Positions 35,137 to 44,317 of a stretch of DNA of 64,000 nucleotides are shown here, piece by piece. Position numbers and translations under genes: made by a program. Source of the stretch: Candidatus Fimenecus excrementavium (GTDB taxonomy: Bacteria; Bacillota; Clostridia; Oscillospirales; Acutalibacteraceae); the NCBI GenBank assembly GCA_018712805.1, contig DVGI01000038.1, positions 42,396 through 106,395 of the forward strand. Direction: 5' to 3'. The stretch's first letter is position 1. Each line of letters begins with the position of its first letter. The notes below the pieces were generated by a model. The model ran no database searches and was not told where the DNA came from. It saw only the letters and a list, made by a program, of their open reading frames with translations.

Positions 35137-36339
35137 ATGGAAGCCTATACAATTTTTAAAAGTCTTTGTATCATTATCGTCGCGGCAAAGCTGTTCGGGA
35201 TTGTCGCGCGAAAAATCAAAGTACCGCAGGTCGTCGGTGAAATCATTGCCGGTCTTGTAATCGGTCCGAGCGTTTTGGGGCTTGTGGACCAAAGCGATTT
35301 TTTATCGCAGGTCGCGGAAATCGGCGTCGTGCTTTTGATGTTTACCGCGGGTCTCGGCACAAACCTTCACGATTTGATGCGCACCGGCCTTAAGGCGTTC
35401 GCCATAGCCTGTGCCGGCGTTTTGGTCCCGCTTGTGGGCGGCACAATTTTGTATATGGCAATTTACGGCTTTTCGCCGTGGGGTTCGCCCGATTTTTACC
35501 GTGCGGCGTTTATCGGCGTGATTATGACCGCCACCTCCGTGAGCATCACCGTCCAGGCGCTGAAAGAACTCGGCAAGCTTTCCACCGAAGTGGGTACAAC
35601 CATTTTGAGCGCCGCGATTATCGACGATGTGCTCGGCATTATTGTTTTGACCTTTGTCATCGGCATGGCGGGCGGCGAGGTGCAGCCGGTTTCCGTGCTT
35701 TTAAAAACCGTCCTCTTTTTCGTATTTGCCTTTGTGGTCGGCTTTATTATTTACAAGGTGTTCCGCTGGGGTGACAAGCGTTGGCCGCACACCCGCCGCA
35801 TTCCGATTATGGGTCTTGCCCTGTGTCTTGGAATGGCATATGTCGCGGAACGCTATTTCGGAATTGCCGACATCACCGGCGCTTATGTCGCGGGCATCAT
35901 TTTGTGCAGCATCCACGACTCCAATTACATCGCCGAAAAAATGGACATCGAATCCTATATGCTGTTCGGTCCGGTATTTTTCGCAAGCATCGGCTTAAAA
36001 ACCACGCTCGATACGGTTTCCGGCGAATTGATTTTGTTCGCAGTCGGCTTTATTATAGTCGCGCTTGTTTGCAAGATAATCGGGTGTTCTTTCATGGCGA
36101 AACTTTGCCGCTTTAACTGGGGCGATTCACTTAAAATCGGTGTCGGCATGATGACACGCGGCGAAGTCGCGCTGATTGTCGCGCAAAAAGGGCTTTCCTG
36201 CGGGATTATATCTTCCGCTTATTTCACTCCGGTCATTTTGCTGATTCTGATTTCATCGATTGTAACCCCCATTTTCTTAAAACTACTGTTCACCCACGGG
36301 GAAAAGCAAGACACCCCGAAAACAGCCAAAGCGCAATAA
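35137..36339 (+). CDS. Kef/CPA2-type cation:proton antiporter
   Basis: The 400-residue polytopic protein has PQVVGEIIAGLVIGPSVLG, LLMFTAGLGT, SAAIIDDVLGI and MMTRGEVALI, all typical CPA2 antiporter motifs. About 12 hydrophobic segments are present. There is no C-terminal TrkA-N domain, so regulation must come from elsewhere, possibly the PII-like neighbour. It exchanges Na+ or K+ for protons across the membrane. Confidence 0.93.
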   Translation: MEAYTIFKSLCIIIVAAKLFGIVARKIKVPQVVGEIIAGLVIGPSVLGLVDQSDFLSQVAEIGVVLLMFTAGLGTNLHDLMRTGLKAFAIACAGVLVPLVGGTILYMAIYGFSPWGSPDFYRAAFIGVIMTATSVSITVQALKELGKLSTEVGTTILSAAIIDDVLGIIVLTFVIGMAGGEVQPVSVLLKTVLFFVFAFVVGFIIYKVFRWGDKRWPHTRRIPIMGLALCLGMAYVAERYFGIADITGAYVAGIILCSIHDSNYIAEKMDIESYMLFGPVFFASIGLKTTLDTVSGELILFAVGFIIVALVCKIIGCSFMAKLCRFNWGDSLKIGVGMMTRGEVALIVAQKGLSCGIISSAYFTPVILLILISSIVTPIFLKLLFTHGEKQDTPKTAKAQ

Positions 36340-36345
36340 AAAAAT

Positions 36346-36386
36346 AAAAAGCAGCAGGGAAGTTTCCACGCTGCTTTTTATTTGTG
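36346..36386 (+). terminator. Terminator after the antiporter gene
   Basis: AAAAAGCAGC/GCTGCTTTTT stem with a T-rich tail. Confidence 0.82.
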
Positions 36387-36433
36387 TTTCCCGCGCCGCA
36401 CGCGATTTTTGCTTGTCTAAATTGCCGTTTTTA

Positions 36434-36472
36434 AAGCCATAGCAGTCGAAAGGATTGCTATGGCTTACTTTT
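36434..36472 (+). terminator. Second hairpin with T-tail, no gene of its own
   Basis: AAGCCATAGCA/TGCTATGGCTT 11-bp stem, 11-base loop, then ACTTTTTT. No gene lies between it and the antiporter terminator. In 36387-36583 I see nothing else. Confidence 0.6.
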
Positions 36473-36583
36473 TTCGCCTTTTTGAACATTTTTATGGTCA
36501 TATACAACAGTTGTCGTAAAAAGTCGGAAAGATTTTTGTGATTTTTCACAGAATTTTACACTTTTTTTTTCAATCCAAAGTCA

Positions 36584-36612
36584 TTGAAAAACAGGTTTGA
36601 AAGTGCTATAAA
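36584..36612 (+). promoter_or_regulatory. Promoter of the inositol operon
   Basis: TTGAAA, 17-base spacer, TATAAA. The -10 lies within the left arm of a perfect palindrome. Confidence 0.8.
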
Positions 36613-36630
36613 TATAGAATATATTTATAG
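36606..36630. promoter_or_regulatory. Perfect 25-bp palindromic operator candidate of the iol operon
   Basis: CTATAAATATA-GAA-TATATTTATAG, an 11-bp perfect inverted repeat covering the -10 box and the likely start site. Its position fits a repressor operator. No adjacent iol regulator gene was found in the window. Confidence 0.7.
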
Positions 36631-36654
36631 GGAAAGGTGTGTTTTCTGGAATTT

Positions 36655-37494
36655 ATGGCACTGGTCACAATGAAAGAACTGCTGGACCGGGCAGAGGAGC
36701 AGGGGGTTGCCGTCGGCGCGTTCTCCGTCGGCAATATGGAAATGGTTATGGGCGCGGTAAAAGCGGCCGAAGAACTGGAAACGCCGATTATTTTGCAAAT
36801 TGCTGAGGTGCGCTTGCCGCATTCTCCGCTGGAACTGATGGGGCCGATGATGCTTGCCGCCGCCGAAAACGCAGCGGTAGACATCGCGGTGCATTTGGAC
36901 CACGGGCTTCACCCCGAAACCGTTGCAAAGGCTTTAGACATCGGCTTTACGTCCGTTATGTTTGACGGCTCACAGCTGCCGCTTGAAAAAAATATAGAAA
37001 TCGTCAAAAATATTGTCCATCTCGTAAGCGACTACGACGCCACAGTCGAAGCGGAGCTCGGCGTGGTCGGCGGTAACGAGGGCGAGGGGAAAGCGCACGA
37101 GGTTTTGTGCACGAACCCTGCCGACGCCGTCCGGTTCTGTGACGAAACCGGTATTGACGCGCTCGCCGTCGCCATCGGCAATGCCCACGGCAATTATCCG
37201 GTCTTGCCGTCACTTCGGTTTGACGTGCTCGAAGAAATCCACAAAGCGGTCCGCGTGCCGCTCGTGCTGCACGGGGGAACGGGCATCACCGCCGAAATGT
37301 TCAGGCGTTGCATTTCTTTGGGCGTTCGCAAAATCAACATCGCCACCGCCTCGTTTGACAGCCTCGCGCAATACGCAAAAGCGTATTGCGATAATAAACC
37401 GGAAAAGCCCAACTATTTTGAACTTTCCGCCTGTGAAGTCGAAGGCGTCTATCAAAACGTTAAAAAACACATTGAAATATTTAATATGAAGTGA
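36655..37494 (+). CDS. iolJ: Class II aldolase, probable DKGP aldolase (IolJ)
   Basis: The start is taken at ATG 36655 (MALVTMKELL, the family's usual opening); an in-frame GTG at 36637 is possible. The 279-residue protein has the class II motifs VHLDHGL (zinc His), VEAELGVVGG, GNAHGNYP and LVLHGGTGI. Alone it could be fructose- or tagatose-bisphosphate aldolase, but the following iolC-B-D-E-A genes make 2-deoxy-5-keto-gluconate-6-phosphate the likely substrate. Confidence 0.88.
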   Translation: MALVTMKELLDRAEEQGVAVGAFSVGNMEMVMGAVKAAEELETPIILQIAEVRLPHSPLELMGPMMLAAAENAAVDIAVHLDHGLHPETVAKALDIGFTSVMFDGSQLPLEKNIEIVKNIVHLVSDYDATVEAELGVVGGNEGEGKAHEVLCTNPADAVRFCDETGIDALAVAIGNAHGNYPVLPSLRFDVLEEIHKAVRVPLVLHGGTGITAEMFRRCISLGVRKINIATASFDSLAQYAKAYCDNKPEKPNYFELSACEVEGVYQNVKKHIEIFNMK

Positions 37495-37505
37495 GGGAGC
37501 GCCAT

Positions 37506-38522
37506 ATGCAGTACATACAATTTGACCAAAGCAAACCTTATGATTTAATTTTGCTCGGCCGCGTGGCGGTCGATTTTAACCCGGTCGATTATTATTGCCC
37601 GTTAAACGAAAGCACAACCTTTAAACGCTATCTCGGCGGTTCGCCCGCCAATATCGCGGTGGGTCTTGCAAGGCTCGGCAAGAAAATCGGCTTTTTTGCG
37701 CGTGTGTCTGACGACCAGCTCGGCACCTTTGTCACCGACTTTTTTGAGAATGAGGGGATCGACACTTCCCACATCAAGCGCTGCACAAACGGTGAAAAAA
37801 TCGGTCTGACCTTTACCGAAATCAAATCCGAAACCGAAAGCTCTATTTTAATGTACCGCAACGAAGCGGCCGATTTGAAACTCGACGTCGCCGACATTGA
37901 CGAAGACTATTTGAAACAGGCGAAAGCACTTTTGATTTCCGGCACGGCGCTTGCCGAAAGCCCGTCGCGCGAAGCGGCGCTTAAAGCGGTGGCGCTTGCC
38001 AAACGCAATAACGTGCCGATTATTTTCGACATTGACTACCGCGCCTACAACTGGAAAAACAAAGACGAAATCGCGATTTATTATTCCGCGGTCGCAAAAG
38101 AAGCGGATGTCATTTTAGGCTCGCGCGAGGAATATGACCTTACGCAAAGCTTAATAAAACCCGGTATGACCGACGCCGAAACCGCCGCACTGTGGCACGG
38201 TTACAACGCGAAAATCGTCATCATCAAACACGGCAAGGACGGCTCCACCGCCTACACCAACGACGGCGAAAGCTATTCGATTAAGCCGTTCCCGGTGAAG
38301 CTCTTGAAATCTTTCGGCGGCGGCGACGGTTACGCTTCCGCGTTCCTCTATGGCCTGTTTGAGGGTTTCGATATGATGGACGCGCTCGAATTCGGTTCGG
38401 CTTCCGCGGCGATGCTGGTTGCGTCCCACGCCTGCTCGCAGGATATGCCCACCGTGGATGCGGTCAAGGAATTCATCCGAAAAGAAAAGGAAGAATACGG
38501 CGAAATGGTCGCGCGCGGCTGA
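37506..38522 (+). CDS. iolC: 5-dehydro-2-deoxygluconokinase
   Basis: ATG 37506 follows GGGAG by 6 bases, so the GTG overlapping the iolJ stop is not preferred. This PfkB-family kinase has LGRVAVDFNPVDYYC, GGSPANIAVGLARLGKK and the catalytic loop FGGGDGYASAF, where the GxGD-type Asp is the base. The GRVAVDF opening is typical of IolC. It makes DKGP, the aldolase substrate. It is second in the iol operon. Confidence 0.95.
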   Translation: MQYIQFDQSKPYDLILLGRVAVDFNPVDYYCPLNESTTFKRYLGGSPANIAVGLARLGKKIGFFARVSDDQLGTFVTDFFENEGIDTSHIKRCTNGEKIGLTFTEIKSETESSILMYRNEAADLKLDVADIDEDYLKQAKALLISGTALAESPSREAALKAVALAKRNNVPIIFDIDYRAYNWKNKDEIAIYYSAVAKEADVILGSREEYDLTQSLIKPGMTDAETAALWHGYNAKIVIIKHGKDGSTAYTNDGESYSIKPFPVKLLKSFGGGDGYASAFLYGLFEGFDMMDALEFGSASAAMLVASHACSQDMPTVDAVKEFIRKEKEEYGEMVARG

Positions 38523-38564
38523 TTTTGTCTTTTTGCAACAGTATGTTTTTGGAGATGAAGCTTT

Positions 38565-39335
38565 ATGTATGATAACCCGGCCTTTAATGCAAAGAACGAA
38601 AAAATCCTTTGTGAAATGGGCGGCAAAAACGCAGAAATGCTGATGGACATTCGCGTCAAGCTTTTGTCCGCCGGCGAAAGCGTTACGATTTGCGACGCGG
38701 CGAACGAAACCGCCGTGATGCTCCTTGCGGGCGAAGTGAAATTCGCGTTCGACGGCAAAGAAGAAACCGCAAAACGGCAAAGCCCGTTTGCCGAAAAGCC
38801 CTATTGCCTGCATTTTTCCAAAGGGTTGCAGGTGAAAGTGACTGCGCTCGAAGACAGCCGCATTTTAATTCAGCAAACCGATAATGATAACGACTTCGGC
38901 TTTGTTTGGTATACGCCTGCGGACTGTATGCTCCAGGAATTCGGCAAAGCGCAGTGGAACGGCACCGCCCACCGCCAGGTGCTCACGGTGTTTGACTATG
39001 AGTCCGCGCCCTATTCCAATATGGTGCTCGGCGAAGTGTTCCACAAGCCCGGCTGTTGGTCGAGCTACCCGCCGCATTATCACCCCCAGCCGGAACTCTA
39101 CTATTATGAGTTCGACAAGCCCCAGGGCTTCGGCGTCGGTTTTAACGGCGACGAGTGCTATAAGGTCGAAAACGGCGGCTGCCTTTCAATTACCCCGATG
39201 AAAACCCACCAACAGGTCGCGGCGCCCGGCTATTCCATGTATTACGTCTGGATGATTCGCCATTTGGACGGCGACCCGTGGCGCAAGACCCGGATTGACG
39301 CGCCGGAACACAAGTGGCTTTTAGACGCCGAATAA
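38565..39335 (+). CDS. iolB: 5-deoxy-glucuronate isomerase
   Basis: The 256-residue cupin protein has YPPHYHPQPELYYYEFDKPQG and GDPWRKTRIDAPEH, characteristic of IolB with its metal-binding His/Glu set. It isomerises 5-deoxy-glucuronate to 5-keto-2-deoxygluconate. It lies 42 bases after iolC and 12 bases before iolD. Confidence 0.95.
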   Translation: MYDNPAFNAKNEKILCEMGGKNAEMLMDIRVKLLSAGESVTICDAANETAVMLLAGEVKFAFDGKEETAKRQSPFAEKPYCLHFSKGLQVKVTALEDSRILIQQTDNDNDFGFVWYTPADCMLQEFGKAQWNGTAHRQVLTVFDYESAPYSNMVLGEVFHKPGCWSSYPPHYHPQPELYYYEFDKPQGFGVGFNGDECYKVENGGCLSITPMKTHQQVAAPGYSMYYVWMIRHLDGDPWRKTRIDAPEHKWLLDAE

Positions 39336-39347
39336 GGAGGAAACCAA

Positions 39348-41264
39348 ATGCCATATATGACCACCGCACAAGCTCTTGTGCGCTTTTTAGATAACCAGTA
39401 TGTCTCTTTCGACGGCAAAGAAACCAAATTCGTGGAGGGCATCTTCACCATTTTCGGCCACGGTATCGTCTGCGGCCTCGGCGAAGCGCTCGACTCGAAC
39501 CGCGGGGGACTGACGGTTTTCCAGGGCAAAAATGAACAGGGCATGGCGCACGCCGCTACCGCCTTTGCAAAGCAGAATAACCGCCGCAAAATCATTGCCT
39601 GTTCCTCTTCTATCGGTCCGGGCGCCGCCAATATGATTACCGCGGCGGCAACCGCAACGGTCAACCAAATTCCGTTGCTTTTGTTCCCGGCGGATGCGTT
39701 TTCCACCCGCCAGCCCGACCCCGTGCTTCAGCAGTTTGAACAGGTGAACTCCCTTGCGACAACCACCAACGACGCTTACAAAGCCGTTTGCCGCTATTGG
39801 GACAGAATCGCCCGTCCCGAACAGTTGATGAGCGCCATGCTCAACGCGATGCGCGTGCTGACCGATACGTCGAGTACCGGCGCGGTCTGCATTTCCCTGC
39901 CGCAGGACGTTGAGGGCGAAAGCTATGACTTCCCCGAAGAATTTTTGAAAAAACGTGTCCATAAAATCACCCGTATCGCCCCGAGCGCAGAAGAGGTCTC
40001 GGACCTTGCCGAAATTTTAGCGGGCGCGAAAAAGCCGCTTGTCATCTGCGGCGGCGGCGTGCGGTATTCGGAAGCGGGCGAAGTGCTCGAAAACTTCTGC
40101 CACACATTTAACATTCCGTTTGCCGAAACCCAAAGCGGCAAAACCGCCTGCCTTTCCTCTGACGAATACAACCTCGGCGGGCTTGGTGTCACCGGCAACT
40201 CCGCGGGCAACGACATCGCGAAAGAAGCCGACGTTATTTTGGGTGTCGGCACACGCTTTTCCGATTTCACAACCGGCTCAAAATCCCTGTTCCGCGCAGA
40301 CGCCAAGGTGCTGACGATTAACACCTCCCGCTTTGACGCTTATAAGCTCGGCGCGGTAAAACTGGTCTGTGACGCGAAGCTCGGGATTCTTGCTTTACAT
40401 AATGCGCTTGAAGCGCGCGATTATCGTTCCGGCTACACCACCGAAATCAAAGCCGCCAAAGACGGCTGGGAAAAGGAAATGCAGTTCTTAGCGGACTATG
40501 CTTACAATAAAGATTTCAAGCCGCTCATTGCCGCGGGCGACCCGCGCACCATTCCCGAATTTGCAGAGCGCTTCGGCACGATTACCCAAACGGCGGCGGT
40601 CGCAAAAGTGCGTGAGCTGATTCCGGCTGACGCAATTTGTGTGGGCGCGGCAGGCTCACTTCCGGGCGACCTTCAAAGAATGTGGACCTCTGACAGCCGC
40701 TATTCTTACAATATGGAATACGGCTATTCCTGCATGGGTTATGAAATCGCCGGCGCGTTCGGCTCGAAGCTCGCTTCTCCCGAAAAAGAAGTATACGCGA
40801 TGTGCGGCGACGGCAGCTATCTGATGCTCCATTCCGAGCTTGTGACCTCGATTCAAGAGCACAAAAAAATCAATGTTCTCTTGTTTGACAACAGCGGTTT
40901 CGGCTGTATCAATAATCTGGAAATGTCCAACGGCATCGGCAACCTTGCCACGGAGTTCCGTTTCCGCGACGAAAACGGCAGTTTGCTCGGCGACCTTGTC
41001 CCGATTGATTTTGCCAAGGCGGCGAGCGGCTACGGGGTAAAGACCTATACGGCGCGGACCATGGAAGAGCTCGAAGCGGCGCTTTTAGACAGCCAAAAGC
41101 AAACGGTGTCTACGCTTATCGACATCAAGGTTTTGCCGAAATCCATGACCGACGGTTACGGTGCGTGGTGGAACGTCGGCGTGGCGAGCACCTCCCAAAA
41201 CGAAGCGGTGCGCGCGGCGTATTCCCAGAAACAAGAAAACTTAGAGAAAGCGAGAAAATACTGA
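39348..41264 (+). CDS. iolD: 3D-(3,5/4)-trihydroxycyclohexane-1,2-dione hydrolase
   Basis: The 638-residue TPP enzyme has the N-terminal [13 protein letters not shown], the central [14 protein letters not shown] and the C-terminal TPP-binding [15 protein letters not shown]...NNSGFGC-type motif (here [11 protein letters not shown]). It opens the ring of diketo-inositol. Its stop and the iolE start share one base (TGATG). Full length for the family. Confidence 0.96.
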   Translation: MPYMTTAQALVRFLDNQYVSFDGKETKFVEGIFTIFGHGIVCGLGEALDSNRGGLTVFQGKNEQGMAHAATAFAKQNNRRKIIACSSSIGPGAANMITAAATATVNQIPLLLFPADAFSTRQPDPVLQQFEQVNSLATTTNDAYKAVCRYWDRIARPEQLMSAMLNAMRVLTDTSSTGAVCISLPQDVEGESYDFPEEFLKKRVHKITRIAPSAEEVSDLAEILAGAKKPLVICGGGVRYSEAGEVLENFCHTFNIPFAETQSGKTACLSSDEYNLGGLGVTGNSAGNDIAKEADVILGVGTRFSDFTTGSKSLFRADAKVLTINTSRFDAYKLGAVKLVCDAKLGILALHNALEARDYRSGYTTEIKAAKDGWEKEMQFLADYAYNKDFKPLIAAGDPRTIPEFAERFGTITQTAAVAKVRELIPADAICVGAAGSLPGDLQRMWTSDSRYSYNMEYGYSCMGYEIAGAFGSKLASPEKEVYAMCGDGSYLMLHSELVTSIQEHKKINVLLFDNSGFGCINNLEMSNGIGNLATEFRFRDENGSLLGDLVPIDFAKAASGYGVKTYTARTMEELEAALLDSQKQTVSTLIDIKVLPKSMTDGYGAWWNVGVASTSQNEAVRAAYSQKQENLEKARKY

Positions 41265-42157
41265 TGTTAGACAGAAACAAAGTCAAACTCGGCATTGCGC
41301 CGATTGCGTGGACCAACGACGATATGCCGGACCTCGGCGCGGAAAATACCTTTGAACAGTGCATTTCCGAAATGGCGCTGGCGGGATTTACCGGCTGTGA
41401 GGTGGGCAACAAATACCCGAAAGATGTCGTCGTTTTGAAAAAAGCGCTCGATTTGCGCGGCATGCAAATCTGCAACGCGTGGTTTTCCACGTTCTTAACG
41501 ACAAAGCTCTATGAAGAGACCGAACGCGATTTTATCCGCCATATCACATTCTTAAAGGAAATGGGCGCGAAGGTCGTCGGTGTTTCCGAGCAGGGCCATT
41601 CCATTCAGGGCACGGACAAATCCATTTTCCGCGATAAATACGTGATGAACGACGAAGAGTGGGATTTGCTTTGCACCGGGCTTAATAAACTCGGCAAAGT
41701 GGCAAAGGATATGGGCATTTCGCTTTGCTTCCACCACCATATGGGCACCGTCGTCCAGACTGCGGCGGAAATCGACCGCATGATGGAAAACACCGACCCG
41801 GAGTTTTTCGGGCTTCTGTTTGACTCGGGACATCTCGCTTACTGCGGCGAAGATTATATGGCGGTTCTCAAAAAATACGCCGACCGGATAAAGCACGTCC
41901 ACTTGAAAGACATTCGCCCCGAAGTGATTGAAAAGGTCAAGGCGGAAAATCTGAGTTTCTTAGACGGCGTGCGCCTCGGCACATTCACCGTGCCCGGCGA
42001 CGGCGCAATCGACTTTAAGCCGATTTTTGACGTGCTCGAAGAAACCGGCTATGAGGGCTATGTGCTTGTTGAAGCCGAACAGGACCCCGCCAAAGCGAAC
42101 CCGTTTGAATATGCGCTCAAAGCCCGGCAGTATATCGCCGAGGTTTCGGGGCTTTAA
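41264..42157 (+). CDS. iolE: myo-inosose-2 dehydratase
   Basis: ATG 41264 overlaps the iolD stop; the longer upstream frame is not needed. The 297-residue xylose-isomerase-like TIM barrel has [15 protein letters not shown], the opening typical of IolE, and metal-site segments [30 protein letters not shown] and LVEAEQDP. It dehydrates 2-keto-myo-inositol. Confidence 0.95.
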   Translation: MLDRNKVKLGIAPIAWTNDDMPDLGAENTFEQCISEMALAGFTGCEVGNKYPKDVVVLKKALDLRGMQICNAWFSTFLTTKLYEETERDFIRHITFLKEMGAKVVGVSEQGHSIQGTDKSIFRDKYVMNDEEWDLLCTGLNKLGKVAKDMGISLCFHHHMGTVVQTAAEIDRMMENTDPEFFGLLFDSGHLAYCGEDYMAVLKKYADRIKHVHLKDIRPEVIEKVKAENLSFLDGVRLGTFTVPGDGAIDFKPIFDVLEETGYEGYVLVEAEQDPAKANPFEYALKARQYIAEVSGL

Positions 42158-42187
42158 TACAGGGAAAAATATTGAAGGAGTAAATCT

Positions 42188-43696
42188 ATGGCAGTCGAAA
42201 AATTACAGTATTTTGTAAACGGTCAGTTCAAGGATTCCAAAACGGATACCTGGTATGACCTGCACAATCCGAGCACCGGCGAAGTCACCGGACAGGCGCC
42301 TTGCTGCACCAACGATGAGGTGTTGGAGGCTATCGCGGCGGCAAAAGCGGCTTACCCGGGCTGGCGCGCGGTTCCGGCAATCAAGCGCGCACAGATTCTC
42401 TACAAAATCCGCGATTTGATTATGGAAAACATGGAAGAACTCACCATGAGCGTCGCGAAAGAAAACGGTAAGGTTTGGAGCGAAGCGGAAGGCGATGTCT
42501 TGAAAGCCAAAGAGGGGACAGAGCTCGCCACGCAAGTGCCGTCTTTGATGATGGGCGAAAGCATGATGGACGCGTCCACCGGCTATGATACCGTCAAATA
42601 TCGTGAACCCATCGGCGTTTTCGCGGGCATCGTGCCGGTCAACTTCCCGGCGATGATTCCGTTCGGCTGGATGGCGCCCACCTGCATTGCCTGCGGCAAT
42701 ACGATGGTGCTCAAAGCCGCGTCGCTGACGCCGAAAACCGCTATGCTGTTCGCGAAAATTTATAAAGAAGCGGGCGTGCCTGACGGCGTTATCAACGTCG
42801 TGACCTGCTCGCGCAACGAAATCAATACCATTTTGGACCACCCCGACGTCAAAGGCATTACCTTCGTCGGCTCGACGCCGGTCGGCTTAAAAATTTATCA
42901 GCGTGCCGCTGCGGCGGGCAAACGCTGCCAGGCGCTTTGCCAGGCGAAAAACCACGCGCTGGTTATGGCGGACGCCGCGCTCGAAAGAACCGTTGCCGGC
43001 GTCATTAACTCCGCTTACGGCTGCGCCGGTCAGCGCTGCATGGCGCTTTCCTGCTGTGTGGTTGAAGAAGCGATTGCCGACAAATTCGTTGCGGAGCTGA
43101 AAAAGCAGGCTTCTAAAATTAAAGTCGGCCCGTCGTGGGATAAAACCTCGAAACTCGGCCCGATTACCTATGAAAAGCACTACAAAGAAGTCCTTGCTGA
43201 CATTGACAAAGGCGTCGCCGAGGGCGCAGAATTGGTGCTCGACGGCAGAAATTATAAGGTCAAAGGCTATGAAAACGGCTATTTCGTCGGCCCCACGATT
43301 TTCGACCATGTCACCGAAGATATGACCATCGGCCGCGACGAAGTGTTCGGTCCGGTGCTTTGCATCAAGCGCTGCAAGGATTTCAAAGAAGGCCTTGCGA
43401 TTATGAACGCGAACCCCTATGCCAACGGCTCGGTGATTTATACCCAAAGCGGCTATTTTGCGCGTGAATTTGCACGCCACACCGACGGCGGTCAGGTCGG
43501 CATCAACGTCGGCATTCCCGTGCCGGTCGGCTTCTTCCCGTTCTCGGGCCACAAACAGTCGTTCTTCGGCGATTTGCATTGCCTCGGCAAAGACGCTTAC
43601 CGCTTCTTCACCGAAAGCAAGGCCGTCACAACCCACTGGTTTGACGAAGAAGAAAAAACCACGACCGAAGTTTCCACTTGGGACGGCACCATTTAA
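42188..43696 (+). CDS. iolA: Methylmalonate/malonate semialdehyde dehydrogenase (acylating)
   Basis: The 502-residue ALDH-family protein has FAGIVPVNFPAMIPFGWM, FVGSTPVGLKIYQRA and the catalytic Cys in GCAGQRCMALS, the MmsA/IolA signature. It turns malonate semialdehyde into acetyl-CoA at the end of inositol breakdown. A transposase-like gene begins 3 bases after its stop. Confidence 0.95.
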   Translation: MAVEKLQYFVNGQFKDSKTDTWYDLHNPSTGEVTGQAPCCTNDEVLEAIAAAKAAYPGWRAVPAIKRAQILYKIRDLIMENMEELTMSVAKENGKVWSEAEGDVLKAKEGTELATQVPSLMMGESMMDASTGYDTVKYREPIGVFAGIVPVNFPAMIPFGWMAPTCIACGNTMVLKAASLTPKTAMLFAKIYKEAGVPDGVINVVTCSRNEINTILDHPDVKGITFVGSTPVGLKIYQRAAAAGKRCQALCQAKNHALVMADAALERTVAGVINSAYGCAGQRCMALSCCVVEEAIADKFVAELKKQASKIKVGPSWDKTSKLGPITYEKHYKEVLADIDKGVAEGAELVLDGRNYKVKGYENGYFVGPTIFDHVTEDMTIGRDEVFGPVLCIKRCKDFKEGLAIMNANPYANGSVIYTQSGYFAREFARHTDGGQVGINVGIPVPVGFFPFSGHKQSFFGDLHCLGKDAYRFFTESKAVTTHWFDEEEKTTTEVSTWDGTI

Positions 43697-43699
43697 AAC

Positions 43700-44302
43700 A
43701 TGGAAAACGACTTTCCGAAACGAAAGCACCCAAGGCTCAAAAACTATGATTACAGCCAAAACGGATATTATTTTGTGACCATCTGCGCTTCAAACAGACG
43801 CTGCGTGTTCGGTACGCACCAAAATGTAGGGCGGGGGCTTGCTCCCACCGAGAATGCGCACCAACCGGTAGGGCGGGGGCTTGCTCCCGCCGAGAACACA
43901 CACCACCCGGTAGGGCGGGAACCTGCTCCCGCCGCGCAGAACAGCCGAATTGTTTTAACTCCCCGTGGTGAAATCGCAAAACAGCAGCTTGCCGCGTTAG
44001 AAAAACGATATGATTTTGTCCGTGTGGATCAATATGTAATCATGCCGAATCATATCCATATGATTCTCGTTTTGGAAGGGAAGGCGGGAGCAAGCCCCCG
44101 CCCTACGCTGTCGGACATTCTTTGCGCATATAAATCTCTGACAACGCGAACCTGTAACGTAGCTTTCAATACCCCAGGAGAAAAATTGTTCCAAACGTCG
44201 TTTTATGAAAAAGTCATCCGAAGCGACGAGGGGTATTTTGCGGCGTGTCAATACATTTCGGAAAATCCGCTTAAATGGAAAAACGACGAATATTATAAGT
44301 GA
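43700..44302 (+). CDS. REP-associated tyrosine transposase (RAYT/TnpA_REP) with internal repeats
   Basis: The 200-residue protein has YFVTICASNRR at the N-terminus, the HUH motif in MPNHIHMILVL and the C-terminal YISENPLKW, the usual RAYT order with a candidate Tyr in FAACQYISENP. Residues about 40-80 are three 14-residue repeats (VGRGLAP...), encoded by 42-bp repeats, each with a GC-rich hairpin. A fourth hairpin copy lies inverted near residue 130. The gene sits in the iol operon, in the same direction, between iolA and iolG. It appears intact; some family members act on REP hairpins. Confidence 0.88.
   Translation: MENDFPKRKHPRLKNYDYSQNGYYFVTICASNRRCVFGTHQNVGRGLAPTENAHQPVGRGLAPAENTHHPVGREPAPAAQNSRIVLTPRGEIAKQQLAALEKRYDFVRVDQYVIMPNHIHMILVLEGKAGASPRPTLSDILCAYKSLTTRTCNVAFNTPGEKLFQTSFYEKVIRSDEGYFAACQYISENPLKWKNDEYYK
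43826..43934 (+). repeat. Three direct GC-rich hairpin repeats, 42-bp period, inside the RAYT gene
   Basis: Copies of a 25-base unit starting GTAGGGCGGGGGCTTGCTCC begin at 43826, 43868 and 43910. The spacing is exactly 42 bases (14 codons), so frame is kept. Each can fold as GGCGGG...CCCGCC. Copy 3 carries two changes. Confidence 0.9.
44083..44106 (-). repeat. Inverted fourth copy of the RAYT-internal hairpin repeat
   Basis: The reverse complement matches the first 24 bases of copy 2 exactly. It is also in the coding frame of the RAYT gene, giving KAGASPRPT. Confidence 0.9.
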
Positions 44303-44317
44303 TTTTGGAGGAAATCT

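Noticed and set aside
42203..43759. Two long minus-strand frames opposite iolA
   Set aside because: Antisense shadows of a clear aldehyde dehydrogenase gene.
43826..43934. CRISPR-like array
   Set aside because: Only three units, 16-17-base spacers that are themselves similar, kept in frame within a RAYT gene; no cas genes.
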